A stretch of 13,595 bases of DNA, taken from assembly GCA_905197435.1 (NCBI GenBank), contig CAJJYX010000077.1, positions 1-13,595 on the forward strand, written 5' to 3'. Numbering within the stretch: the stretch's first letter is position 1; each line of letters starts with the position of its first letter. A model generated the notes under the pieces. That model worked only from the letters and a program-made list of their open reading frames with translations, made no database searches and had not been told where the DNA came from. This DNA is from an uncultured Bacteroides sp. (GTDB taxonomy: Bacteria; Bacteroidota; Bacteroidia; Bacteroidales; Bacteroidaceae). The translations under genes and the position numbers were made by a program. Below are positions 1 through 6,491 of this stretch, piece by piece.

Positions 1-2
1 GC

Positions 3-2267
3 ATTTCACAGGGACAGCTGATAGAGAACGTTATACTGGAGGCTGAAAAGGCTTGGAAAGGTGAAACGCAGGTAGACAATATATTGTTGACTGCCCCTAC
101 CGGCTCCGGAAAATCCTTGTTGTTCCAGCTTCCTGCCATCTATTTGGGGAAGGAATATAAGCTGCTTACAATCGTTATTTCCCCACTCAAGGCGTTGATT
201 GTAGACCAAGTGGAAAGCCTTCAAGATTTGGGGTATACACGTGTGGCATACGCTTCGTCCGATTTATCACCGGAACAGAAGATGGAGGTTTACCGGCAGG
301 TGTGCGAGGGTGAGATTGATTTGTTCTATCTTTCGCCGGAATTGCTTCTCTCTTATGACATCAAACATTTTATAGGTGAACGCCGTATCGGTCTTGTTGT
401 GGTCGATGAGGCACATACGGTAACGACATGGGGTAAGGAGTTTCGCGTGGATTATTGGTTTTTGGGCCGTTATCTGAATATCTTGAAACAGACTCTCGGC
501 TATAATTTCCCGTTGTTTGCACTGACTGCTACTGCTGTTTGGAATCCGGGGGGGGGCAATGATATGATATTTGAGACTATCTGCTCGCTGCAGATGGAGC
601 CTTGTGTCCTTTATGTAGGTACGGTGAAGCGTCAGAATATCGGCTTTGACATTCGTCAGATGGAAGTAGAGGATGGGGAGACATACGATAAGGCAAAGCA
701 GCGTGTGGTTGCTGCGAGGGTCGAAGATTTTTTGGACGGCCACAAGACATTGCTCTACTATCCTTTTGCCGGTGGCATCGACATGCGGCTGAAGACGTGG
801 GTGAAGCCGAAGGACTGGCATTTGGTTGCTTCCTACTATGGCAAGAAGGATAAGGAACAGAAAGCTGCCATTGTGCAGGAATTCAAGGAAGGAACAAAAA
901 AACTGATTGTGGCGACAAAAGCTTTTGGCATGGGGGTGGATATCAGTGATATAGACCGTGTATACCATGTGGCTCCATCCAGTACATTTGTCGACTATAT
1001 CCAGGAGATAGGGCGTGCTGCGCGTGATACGGAAATCCGGGGTGTTGCAGCTACCGACTATCATGAACGGGACTTTTATTATATGAAGCGCTTGCACCAG
1101 ACAGGAAACATTGCCCAGGAACAGTTGGTACTTATTCTGAGAAAACTTATGGAAGTGTACCGTATGAAAGGGGAAAAGCCTGAAATAATGGTGTCTCTGT
1201 CTGACTTTGAATTTGTAGTGAAACTGCCGCGCACAAAGAACAAACTGGAATATGAGGCAGAGTTGGGACAACTCATCAAGACAGCCCTGCTTTGGCTGGA
1301 AGACGATTTGATGCAGCGTTATGGCAGGCATCTGCTCGAAATCAGCCCTAAGAATTTGTTGACCGAAGGATATGTCCAAGACAAGACAGGGGATGTCTTT
1401 GCCCGTGAATTTCAGAGCTATCTGACAAAGGTAGAAGGTGAGGACGGGGTTTACATTGCACGTCTGGAAGAACTTTGGGAAGAGCGTTTCCCTGAGCTTG
1501 GCTACAAGGAATTTAAACAGAAGCTGAATAACGGAACGTTGTGGGAAGGTGCCCGTGCCGTATCCGTAGGCAAGCATGAGGTGCTGTTGAAGGAAGATGC
1601 CACCGTTATCCGCGAGCGTATGGATGCTTTGTTCAAGAGCTTGACAACAATGCTGAAAACGGCATTGATAAAGTCGAAAGGGCGTTTTGACGAGGAAGAG
1701 TTGCGGGCTGTTTTTGCCGAGCATGGCATGGACGTGCGTTCTGCCAAACGCTTTATCGGTTCTCTGTTGGAGAGCCGTACGGAGGAAGGCCGTAGTGTGA
1801 GCTATATCAGCAGCGTGAAAAAGAAGGATTCCAATGAGCTCTCTTTTACGGTGGCCAAAGGTTTTGACTTGCTTTTGTCACGTTATCAAAAACTATTCAA
1901 CCAGCGTATCGTAGGTGATAAGGGAGACCGCCTGCTGTTTTATTGCACTCCTTTTTCGGACTTGAATATGCTTCTTAATTTACTTTCCATGCTCGACTGT
2001 CTCTCGTTCTGTGTGGAGGGTGGCGGTACGCCTTGCGTATCCGTACGTTTCAATGACCCCGAAGTCCTGCAGGAACTTGCACTTGGCGATGATTACCGCA
2101 ATCTGATTCTGGACACCAACGAGCAGGTATTTCAGGAGCAAATAGAATTGTTCTCTTTCTTCTTCGGGACGGATAAGTTGACGGATGAACAGCGTTGGGA
2201 CTTTATAGAGGATTATTTTACGGGAATGGGAGCGGACGACTTGAAAAAGAAGTTTACGCCTTTATAA
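3..2267 (+). CDS. RecQ-like SF2 DNA helicase, 5' end missing
   Basis: The frame is open from position 3, so the gene begins upstream of the window; about 754 residues are visible. Superfamily 2 helicase motifs occur in order: Walker A APTGSGKS (nt 93-116), motif Ia SPLKALIVDQ, DEAH box (405-416) followed by the RecQ-like TTWGKEFRVDY, motif III LTATAV (522-539), motif V ATKAFGMGVDISDID (about 912-956) and motif VI QEIGRAARD (about 1003-1029). The DEAH/W/FR/DY run is typical of RecQ, an ATP-driven 3'-5' DNA unwinding family used in recombination and repair. Unlike standard RecQ, no four-cysteine zinc cluster follows motif VI, and the roughly 400-residue C-terminal part has no domain I recognise, so this is a divergent relative. 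A G9 tract (548-556) lies directly after motif III without breaking the frame. No terminator is visible between its stop and the convergent DUF488 gene. Helicase assignment is firm; the cellular role is unknown. Confidence 0.88.
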   Translation: MSQGQLIENVILEAEKAWKGETQVDNILLTAPTGSGKSLLFQLPAIYLGKEYKLLTIVISPLKALIVDQVESLQDLGYTRVAYASSDLSPEQKMEVYRQVCEGEIDLFYLSPELLLSYDIKHFIGERRIGLVVVDEAHTVTTWGKEFRVDYWFLGRYLNILKQTLGYNFPLFALTATAVWNPGGGNDMIFETICSLQMEPCVLYVGTVKRQNIGFDIRQMEVEDGETYDKAKQRVVAARVEDFLDGHKTLLYYPFAGGIDMRLKTWVKPKDWHLVASYYGKKDKEQKAAIVQEFKEGTKKLIVATKAFGMGVDISDIDRVYHVAPSSTFVDYIQEIGRAARDTEIRGVAATDYHERDFYYMKRLHQTGNIAQEQLVLILRKLMEVYRMKGEKPEIMVSLSDFEFVVKLPRTKNKLEYEAELGQLIKTALLWLEDDLMQRYGRHLLEISPKNLLTEGYVQDKTGDVFAREFQSYLTKVEGEDGVYIARLEELWEERFPELGYKEFKQKLNNGTLWEGARAVSVGKHEVLLKEDATVIRERMDALFKSLTTMLKTALIKSKGRFDEEELRAVFAEHGMDVRSAKRFIGSLLESRTEEGRSVSYISSVKKKDSNELSFTVAKGFDLLLSRYQKLFNQRIVGDKGDRLLFYCTPFSDLNMLLNLLSMLDCLSFCVEGGGTPCVSVRFNDPEVLQELALGDDYRNLILDTNEQVFQEQIELFSFFFGTDKLTDEQRWDFIEDYFTGMGADDLKKKFTPL

Positions 2268-2339
2268 CGCCATTCTTTTAGGTACAGCTTTCTCGGAGTT
2301 ACAACTTATCTTCGCTATTGTTGCAAAGCTAGTGGGTAA

Positions 2340-2699
2340 TTAGTCCGAGTGCTCCTGCAGAAATTGCTGAAGGATGCGTGCATGGTTATGTTCCGGTTCT
2401 TTGGAAGCATATAGCAGGGTTACGGTGTTGTAGCTCTTTAAGGCGTCAATGAACCGGTGTGCAGCTTCCGAGTTTTCCAGTTCCTTGCGATACATGGCTG
2501 CAAACCCCTCCCAGTGTCCCGCTTGGTCTTCATGGAACCATTTCCTCAATTCAGGTGAAGGGGTGATGTCCTTTTCCCAGGCATCGTATTTCAGATGTTC
2601 TTTTTTCATGCCGCGAGGCCACAAGCGGTCCACCAATACGCGGTAACCGTCTGCGGCATCGGGATCTTCATATACCCGTTTGATTCTGATCTGTGTCAT
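2340..2699 (-). CDS. DUF488 family protein (YeaO-like)
   Basis: A 119-residue cytoplasmic protein with no signal peptide or membrane segment. The start MTQIRIKRVYED, the block GYRVLVDRLWPRG (about residues 18-30), the WFHED segment (about 54-58) and TLLYASKEPEHNHA near the C-terminus are the conserved elements of the DUF488/YeaO family, and the length is normal for it. The biochemical function of the family is not established. Its ATG overlaps the stop codon of the upstream Fe-S repair gene in an ATGA arrangement, so the two are almost certainly co-transcribed and probably translationally coupled, which hints at a role in the same stress response. That functional link is inference. Confidence 0.85.
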   Translation of the reverse strand: MTQIRIKRVYEDPDAADGYRVLVDRLWPRGMKKEHLKYDAWEKDITPSPELRKWFHEDQAGHWEGFAAMYRKELENSEAAHRFIDALKSYNTVTLLYASKEPEHNHARILQQFLQEHSD

Positions 2700-3424
2700 A
2701 ACAACTCTCTTAATTCTGTCTCCATGCTGATGGAACGGGGGAAAACGATATTGTTTTCCAGATGGATGTGCTGGTGCAGGGCTTCTTCAAATTTCTTTAG
2801 TCGCCGGAGTACGAGGCGGTAGCTGTTGCAGGCATCCTCCGGAGCTGCGTATCCGTTGGTCAGATGTTCTATGCGGCGATAGCGCTCTCCTTCAATGTCA
2901 TGTTCGGCCATCATGACGGATATGGGAGCTTCGATACTTCCACAGTGGAATTCGGGCAAGGGAGCATTTTCCAGTTTGGCTTTTACCATTTCATAGATGT
3001 AGGGAAACAGTACCAGTTCCTCTTTGTCGAGATGGGCATTGAGGTCGGAGAGGGAATCATGGAAGAGAACCTGCACATTGTAGAGCGACGGATGCTTTTC
3101 GCCGTGTACACGGCATACTTTATCCAGCAGTTCTTCAATCTCGGGACCTTGTGTGCGGATATTGCGGTGGTGGATTTTGAGAATATAGTCAACCAACAAG
3201 TCCAGAGGCCAACTTTTGAAATCAATGCTTTCGGAGGTTGTCGGTGCCAGATGCTCTATTTCTCCTATCACTTTCTCCATATCGGCTCCTGCGGTTTTGC
3301 AGGCTTCGGGAAGCATTACGGAACCGTGGCAGCAAAAATCAATGCCATATTTATCAAAAACCTCGGCATTGTTGAAGTTGTCGGCTACGATTTCGCCGAC
3401 TGTCATACGTTTATAGTCCTTCAT
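2696..3424 (-). CDS. ric: Iron-sulfur cluster repair di-iron protein (RIC/ScdA/YtfE family)
   Basis: A 242-residue cytoplasmic protein with the two-domain layout of RIC proteins. Residues 7-60 form the DUF542 (ScdA N-terminal) domain with the family's paired cysteines in IDFCCHG (C31, C32). Residues about 75-235 form a hemerythrin-like four-helix domain with candidate di-iron ligands H85/H86, HLDKEE (H131, E135), AEHD (H175) and HIHLEN (H219, H221, E223). Family members repair Fe-S clusters damaged by nitric oxide or oxidants. Length and ligand spacing look complete. The start MKDYKRMTVGEI matches the family N-terminus. The gene leads a two-gene unit with the DUF488 gene (4-base ATGA overlap). 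An FNR-like inverted repeat sits 31-42 bp upstream of the start. I see no convincing -7 box. The symbol follows the family name and is not proof of orthology. Confidence 0.9.
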   Translation of the reverse strand: MKDYKRMTVGEIVADNFNNAEVFDKYGIDFCCHGSVMLPEACKTAGADMEKVIGEIEHLAPTTSESIDFKSWPLDLLVDYILKIHHRNIRTQGPEIEELLDKVCRVHGEKHPSLYNVQVLFHDSLSDLNAHLDKEELVLFPYIYEMVKAKLENAPLPEFHCGSIEAPISVMMAEHDIEGERYRRIEHLTNGYAAPEDACNSYRLVLRRLKKFEEALHQHIHLENNIVFPRSISMETELRELL

Positions 3425-3453
3425 ACATTATCTTGTTTTGATTTCCACGACAT

Positions 3454-3467
3454 TGTGAAAATTCACT
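3454..3467. promoter_or_regulatory. Possible CRP/FNR-family operator upstream of the Fe-S repair gene
   Basis: A near-perfect dyad, GTGA-AAAT-TCAC (3455-3466), has the half-site, four-base gap, half-site pattern of FNR-type regulators and lies 31-42 bp before the repair gene's start codon. FNR-family control of nitric-oxide or oxygen stress genes is well known, but in Bacteroides such sites are poorly defined, so this is a pattern-level suggestion only. Confidence 0.3.
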
Positions 3468-3528
3468 CTATATACAATTATGTGGCAGATAATGTTTGAG
3501 GATTTATGATTATTTTGAATCCCTTTGC

Positions 3529-4026
3529 CTATCGTTCTGTTTTTTGGAATGCCAGCCGTTCGTCTCCATTGGCCAGAAAGATGATGCCGCAATATTGGAA
3601 CCCGTGTTTCTTCAATATGTGTTGCAGGATATGATTGTCGCGGTGGGTATCTGCCCGCAAGTTGGGAATTTGCGCGTAGCACCATTGCAGGCAGGCATTG
3701 GCTACTCCTTTGCTGTGTTCTGTGCTTGCCAGCCGGTGGATGACGCCGTAAGGGAGCGTGTCCTCCAGCCATTCTCCCTCATAGATATGCGCATATGTAG
3801 GGTCGTTTCCACGGATAAAGGCGAAGGTTCCGATAATTTCTCCGGTATCGTCGGTGCACACGTAACTGTTGCCTTGTTCGATGTCTGCCATGACGATTTC
3901 CCTGGAAGGGTAGCCGTCCGTCCATTGCAGCATATTCCCGTCTTTCCGCATGATGTGTTTCGCTTGCTCGAAGATATCCATAAGGATTTCTATTTCTGTG
4001 GGTTGCGTCTTTCTGATTTCTATCAT
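3529..4026 (-). CDS. GNAT family N-acetyltransferase
   Basis: A 165-residue cytoplasmic protein. The N-terminus IEIRKTQPTEIEILMDIFEQAK is the usual first strand and helix of a GNAT fold; GEIIGTFAFIRG (about residues 61-72) gives the central strands; IHRLASTEHSKGVANACLQWC (about 96-116) is the acetyl-CoA pyrophosphate-binding region, here with SKGVA where the canonical R/QxxGxG/A loop stands; and the C-terminal part ILKKHGFQYCGIIF is the typical last strand with the KxGF turn. GNAT enzymes transfer acetyl from acetyl-CoA to an amine; the substrate cannot be told from sequence. The gene stands alone, separated by about 100 bp from the Fe-S repair gene downstream, and is divergent from the beta-barrel gene. 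A good -7 box (TACCTTTG) lies 47 bp upstream of the start. Confidence 0.85.
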   Translation of the reverse strand: MIEIRKTQPTEIEILMDIFEQAKHIMRKDGNMLQWTDGYPSREIVMADIEQGNSYVCTDDTGEIIGTFAFIRGNDPTYAHIYEGEWLEDTLPYGVIHRLASTEHSKGVANACLQWCYAQIPNLRADTHRDNHILQHILKKHGFQYCGIIFLANGDERLAFQKTER

Positions 4027-4072
4027 AGTTCTTCTATTCTATCAGTGTGGCTTCTTTCTTTGGTTTATGTTG

Positions 4073-4080
4073 CAAAGGTA
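4073..4080 (-). promoter_or_regulatory. -7 box for the GNAT gene
   Basis: On the minus strand this reads TACCTTTG followed by CAACA, a full match to the Bacteroides -7 consensus TAnnTTTG. It lies 47 bp upstream of the GNAT start codon. A matching -33 TTG at the right spacing is not visible, so only the -7 element is called. Confidence 0.5.
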
Positions 4081-4130
4081 ATCCGTTTTGTTATTCATTG
4101 TTCTTGTAAACGAACAAATGCTAACAGATG

Positions 4131-4162
4131 TTGTTCCTTTAAGAAGAATTTGCATATATTTG
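4131..4162 (+). promoter_or_regulatory. Promoter of the beta-barrel protein gene
   Basis: TTG at 4131-4133 and TATATTTG at 4155-4162 are separated by 21 bp and match the Bacteroides -33/-7 consensus completely. The predicted start of transcription is about 20-25 bp before the ATG at 4190, giving a short A-rich leader typical of the group. Confidence 0.7.
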
Positions 4163-4189
4163 TCCCGTAATATTAAAACATGATTGATT

Positions 4190-4750
4190 ATGAAAAAGTT
4201 TTTTGGTGCTTTCATGATAGCCGCGTGCTGTATGTTTGTGGCTATGCCTGTCCAGGCCCAACTATTGAAGTGGGGTGTCAAGGGTGGTGTGAATATGACG
4301 AAAATAGATTGGGATGGCGGATATAAGGGAAACAAGGACAATTCTGCCGGTTTCTTCATTGGCCCGATGGCCGAATTTACCGTTCCCATTGTAGGTTTGG
4401 GCATTGACGGTGCTTTGCTGTTTTCTCAACGTGGCAAGGACGAAGTGAAGCAAACAGGGCTTGAGGTGCCCGTAAATCTGAAGTACACCATTGGTTTGGG
4501 CAGTTTGTTGGGCATTTATATAGCTGCCGGTCCCGATTTCTTCTTCGATTTCAAGGAGAAAGACTATGTAGACCGCAAGAAGGCTCAAGTGGCACTTAAT
4601 TTAGGTGCCGGTGTGAAGCTGCTGAAGCATCTCCAGGTTGGTGTGAATTATCAGTTCCCGATGGGCGATTCGTTTACGCTGAAGGGTGCGGGCGATGCTA
4701 TCGGCGCAAAGAATAAGACTTGGCAGGTGTCAGCTGCTTATCTTTTCTAA
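4190..4750 (+). CDS. Small outer-membrane beta-barrel protein (PorT/OMP_b-brl type)
   Basis: A 186-residue exported protein. The start is taken at the ATG at 4190, giving MKKFFGAFMIAACCMFVAMP as a clear signal peptide with probable signal peptidase I cleavage after VQA (about residue 23). The mature part is a run of alternating hydrophobic/polar strands punctuated by Gly-rich turns (WGVKGGVNMTKI, SAGFFIGPMAEF, LGIDGALLFSQRG, LEVPVNLKYTIGL, LGIYIAAGPDFFF, VALNLGAGVKLL, LQVGVNYQFPMG) and ends in an aromatic residue (AAYLF), as outer-membrane barrels do. Its size suits a barrel of about eight strands, like the PorT-like/outer-membrane beta-barrel families common in Bacteroidetes. Ligand or partner is unknown. 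It has its own strong promoter and a stable hairpin with a T tract after the stop, so it is probably monocistronic. Confidence 0.85.
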   Translation: MKKFFGAFMIAACCMFVAMPVQAQLLKWGVKGGVNMTKIDWDGGYKGNKDNSAGFFIGPMAEFTVPIVGLGIDGALLFSQRGKDEVKQTGLEVPVNLKYTIGLGSLLGIYIAAGPDFFFDFKEKDYVDRKKAQVALNLGAGVKLLKHLQVGVNYQFPMGDSFTLKGAGDAIGAKNKTWQVSAAYLF

Positions 4751-4791
4751 GAAATAGTTATCTTGAACTCTGTTCGCAGCTTGAGGATATA

Positions 4792-4860
4792 TGTCCCAAG
4801 GTTGCGGATGTCTGTTCCCAGGCTTGGGATAGACATCCGCAACCTTGGGACAATTTTTTT
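4792..4860 (+). terminator. Exceptionally long hairpin terminator after the beta-barrel gene
   Basis: A perfect 21-bp inverted repeat (4793-4813 with 4831-4851, plus one more A-T pair outside) encloses a 17-base loop that itself can fold (TCCCA at 4816-4820 with TGGGA at 4825-4829). It is followed by AA and seven T residues (4854-4860). This fits a rho-independent terminator for the gene ending at 4750. The stem is much longer than needed, so the element may also be a dispersed palindromic repeat that serves as terminator. Confidence 0.65.
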
Positions 4861-5092
4861 GCTTGGTTCTCGTCAATTTCTCCTCTGGTAAGGAACAACT
4901 TTTCTCCTAATGTCTCGAAACTTTTTCGCAAGTGTCTTGCGGACAGATACCTTATCATCCGGTTTTGATTACCGTTTCACTATTAGATTTGCCATCTATG
5001 TATTAGGCCACAATTACATCTGTGGGTGCAAGCGTGCCATTATGTGGCGGCATTGTAGAAAACGTAAAGAAAGATTCCCTTCACGTTGAAAC
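4861..5092. other. Intergenic stretch without a supported gene
   Basis: Between the long hairpin and the left recombination site I find no credible coding region. Short open frames on both strands across 4720-4968 mostly read through the palindrome and share no recognisable protein family. A small hairpin (CGCAAG 4927-4932 with CTTGCG 4936-4941) is present without a T tract. Confidence 0.5.
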
Positions 5093-5127
5093 AAAAAATC
5101 CTCCGTTACTTCGTAGGTAACGGAGGA
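5093..5127 (-). terminator. Minus-strand intrinsic terminator formed by the left recombination site
   Basis: Read on the minus strand, the left site forms an 11-bp stem (5117-5127 with 5099-5109) around a 7-base loop, followed at once by six T residues (5098-5093), then G and TTT. This is a textbook intrinsic terminator placed about 10 bases after the predicted start of the leftward promoter at 5138-5169. On the plus strand no T tract follows. The stem is part of the recombination site, while the T tract lies outside the invertible segment and so stays put on inversion. Confidence 0.6.
5102..5124 (+). repeat. Left inverted repeat / putative recombination site (IR-L)
   Basis: A 23-bp site made of arms TCCGTTAC and GTAACGGA around the asymmetric spacer TTCGTAG. 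Its exact reverse complement occurs at 6492-6514. Two inverted binding arms around a 6-8 bp crossover region is the usual core of a tyrosine recombinase site. Pairing extends outward to 5099-5127. Confidence 0.8.
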
Positions 5128-5137
5128 AAATTTCATG

Positions 5138-5169
5138 CAAACATAAGCGTTTTTCTATAAATGAGCAAA
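5138..5169 (-). promoter_or_regulatory. Outward-facing promoter inside the invertible segment
   Basis: On the minus strand, TTTG (5169-5166), a 20-bp spacer and TATGTTTG (5145-5138) match the Bacteroides -33/-7 consensus at every defined position. Transcription would start near 5131 and run leftward through IR-L. No gene on the minus strand lies immediately ahead. After inversion about the site centres, the -33 and -7 boxes would fall at about 6447-6450 and 6471-6478 on the plus strand, facing the surface lipoprotein gene with a leader of roughly 120 bases. I see no equally good plus-strand promoter at the right edge of the segment. Confidence 0.7.
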
Positions 5170-5297
5170 TATTAATGCTGTTTTTTTATAATTGACCGAA
5201 AAAAACGGTGTTTAACATGCCATTTGCTAACAGAGATGGTTTGCTATCCTTATTGGTACAAAGCCATACTAACGTTGCTAACATAAATTATTGTATA

Positions 5298-6245
5298 ATG
5301 AAAAGAGTTACATTACAAGAGATGCTGTCAATTATTATTGTTGAACTGCGAGAAAATGGACGATGGGGGACAGCTCATATTTACCAAGCGGCATTGAATG
5401 TGTTTTCTACATTCGATAACCATAAAGGATTGCCGTTGTGCCAATTGAATTCCGTAGTTCTAAAACGTTTTGAAATGTATTTGCGTCAACGGGATTGTAG
5501 TTGGAATACCGTTTCCACCTATATGAAAGCTCTCCGTTCGGCTTATAATCAAGCTGTCGATTTAAGATATGTCCGCTATACTCCCAGACTGTTTGAACAT
5601 GTATATACAGGAACGAAGGCTGACAGGAAAAGGGCTTTGGAGGCTTCGGACATGGGGGCTTTGGTTCGAGATACAGAAGCCGTTCTGTCCAAGGCCAATT
5701 CTTTGTCAGGGGCTCAAAAAACAAAATTGCTATTCGTTTTTATGTTTTTGATGCGTGGCCTGCCATTCGTGGACTTGGCTTATTTGCATAAAAAAGATTT
5801 GCAGGGTAATGTATTGTCCTATCGCCGCCGGAAGACGGGACGTGCTATGAGAGTAGTACTTTCTCCTGAAGCCATGCAGTTGGTACGCATGGTAGCCGAT
5901 AAAAATCAGAACTCACCTTACTTATTTCCCATTTTGCATAGTAAAGAAGGGTCTGAGGCTGCATATCGTGAGTACCAATCGGCTTTGCGATACTTCAATT
6001 ACCAACTGTCGTCATTGAAAAAACAATTGAATTTAGATTCTCATCTTAGTACTTACAGTGCCCGGCATACTTGGGCAACGATGGCATATTACTGCGAGGT
6101 TCATCCCGGTATCATATCAGAAGCGATGGGGCATTCTTCTATCAATGTGACAGAAACCTATCTGAAACCTTTTAATGATAGGAAGATAGATGAGGCAAAC
6201 GAGAAAGTGATTTCTTTTGTAAAAGGAGATGGTTTCGTTGAATAG
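5298..6245 (+). CDS. Tyrosine recombinase (site-specific DNA invertase type)
   Basis: A 315-residue protein if it starts at the ATG at 5298 (MKRVTLQEMLSIIIVELREN); longer starts at GTG 5208 or ATG 5217 would add an N-terminus unlike the family. Residues about 1-110 form the SAM-like core-binding domain, including FEMYLRQRDCSWNTVSTYMKALR, a typical helix-rich block. The catalytic domain shows R153 (LMRGLPFVD), K179 (RRKTGR), R256 (TYSARHTW), H279 (GHSS) and the nucleophile Y288 (TETYLKPF). The His of the HxxR motif is replaced by Tyr (YSAR), as I recall for Bacteroidetes shuffling recombinases. Length matches single-gene invertases of Bacteroides. The gene lies between two 23-bp inverted sites and upstream of a surface lipoprotein, so its probable job is to flip the segment in which it sits. 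No clear promoter was found in 5170-5297, and only weak stem-loops follow the stop. Confidence 0.88.
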   Translation: MKRVTLQEMLSIIIVELRENGRWGTAHIYQAALNVFSTFDNHKGLPLCQLNSVVLKRFEMYLRQRDCSWNTVSTYMKALRSAYNQAVDLRYVRYTPRLFEHVYTGTKADRKRALEASDMGALVRDTEAVLSKANSLSGAQKTKLLFVFMFLMRGLPFVDLAYLHKKDLQGNVLSYRRRKTGRAMRVVLSPEAMQLVRMVADKNQNSPYLFPILHSKEGSEAAYREYQSALRYFNYQLSSLKKQLNLDSHLSTYSARHTWATMAYYCEVHPGIISEAMGHSSINVTETYLKPFNDRKIDEANEKVISFVKGDGFVE

Positions 6246-6491
6246 GCTATCGGCCCTTTATTGATGGAACAGGCTGTATGAACTGCCTTTTTTTCCCTTT
6301 TTTCTCAGGAGATATCTTGGGAGAAAGGGGAACTGTTATCTCTCCGGAATGCCATATATCTTCTTAATGTGTTGAATGACAGAGATATAGTCTTGGTTTC
6401 TTTGCTCGCTTATTGCTTTGGGAACTGTTTCATCACTTACTCTGTATCGCTAACTGCTTTTGCTCTTTGAAAGGTGGGGATATTCCGCTTT
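6246..6491. other. Non-coding right part of the invertible segment
   Basis: No gene is seen here. The stretch holds T-rich runs after the recombinase stop (6288-6303) and an imperfect dyad centred on GATATC (6311-6316) that could weakly end the recombinase message. The closest plus-strand promoter candidates (TTTCTTTG at 6397-6404, TGCTTTTG at 6455-6462) each deviate from the -7 consensus and lack a good -33 partner. Confidence 0.45.

Noticed and set aside
267..1724. 485-residue minus-strand open frame across the helicase gene
   Set aside because: It is antisense to a clear helicase with all motifs in order, has a composition typical of a shadow frame and no recognisable domain.
2324..2331. 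Minus-strand TAGCTTTG, a -7 box match next to the DUF488 stop
   Set aside because: It points into the helicase 3' end, has no -33 partner and no gene ahead of it; likely chance.
2864..4170. Plus-strand open frames opposite the Fe-S repair and GNAT genes
   Set aside because: The minus-strand proteins have conserved domains and ligands; the plus frames are shadows.
4758..4968. Small ORFs on both strands over the long palindrome (66 aa minus, 82 aa plus)
   Set aside because: Both mostly translate the two palindrome arms, have no family features or good starts, and are best explained by the hairpin DNA.
5208..5297. Longer N-terminus for the recombinase from GTG 5208 or ATG 5217
   Set aside because: The added residues do not resemble recombinase N-termini, whereas MKRVTLQEML at 5298 starts directly at the core-binding domain.
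6397..6462. Plus-strand promoter candidates TTTCTTTG and TGCTTTTG near the right edge of the invertible segment
   Set aside because: Each misses the conserved A of TAnnTTTG and lacks a well-placed -33 TTG, far weaker than the leftward promoter at 5138-5169.
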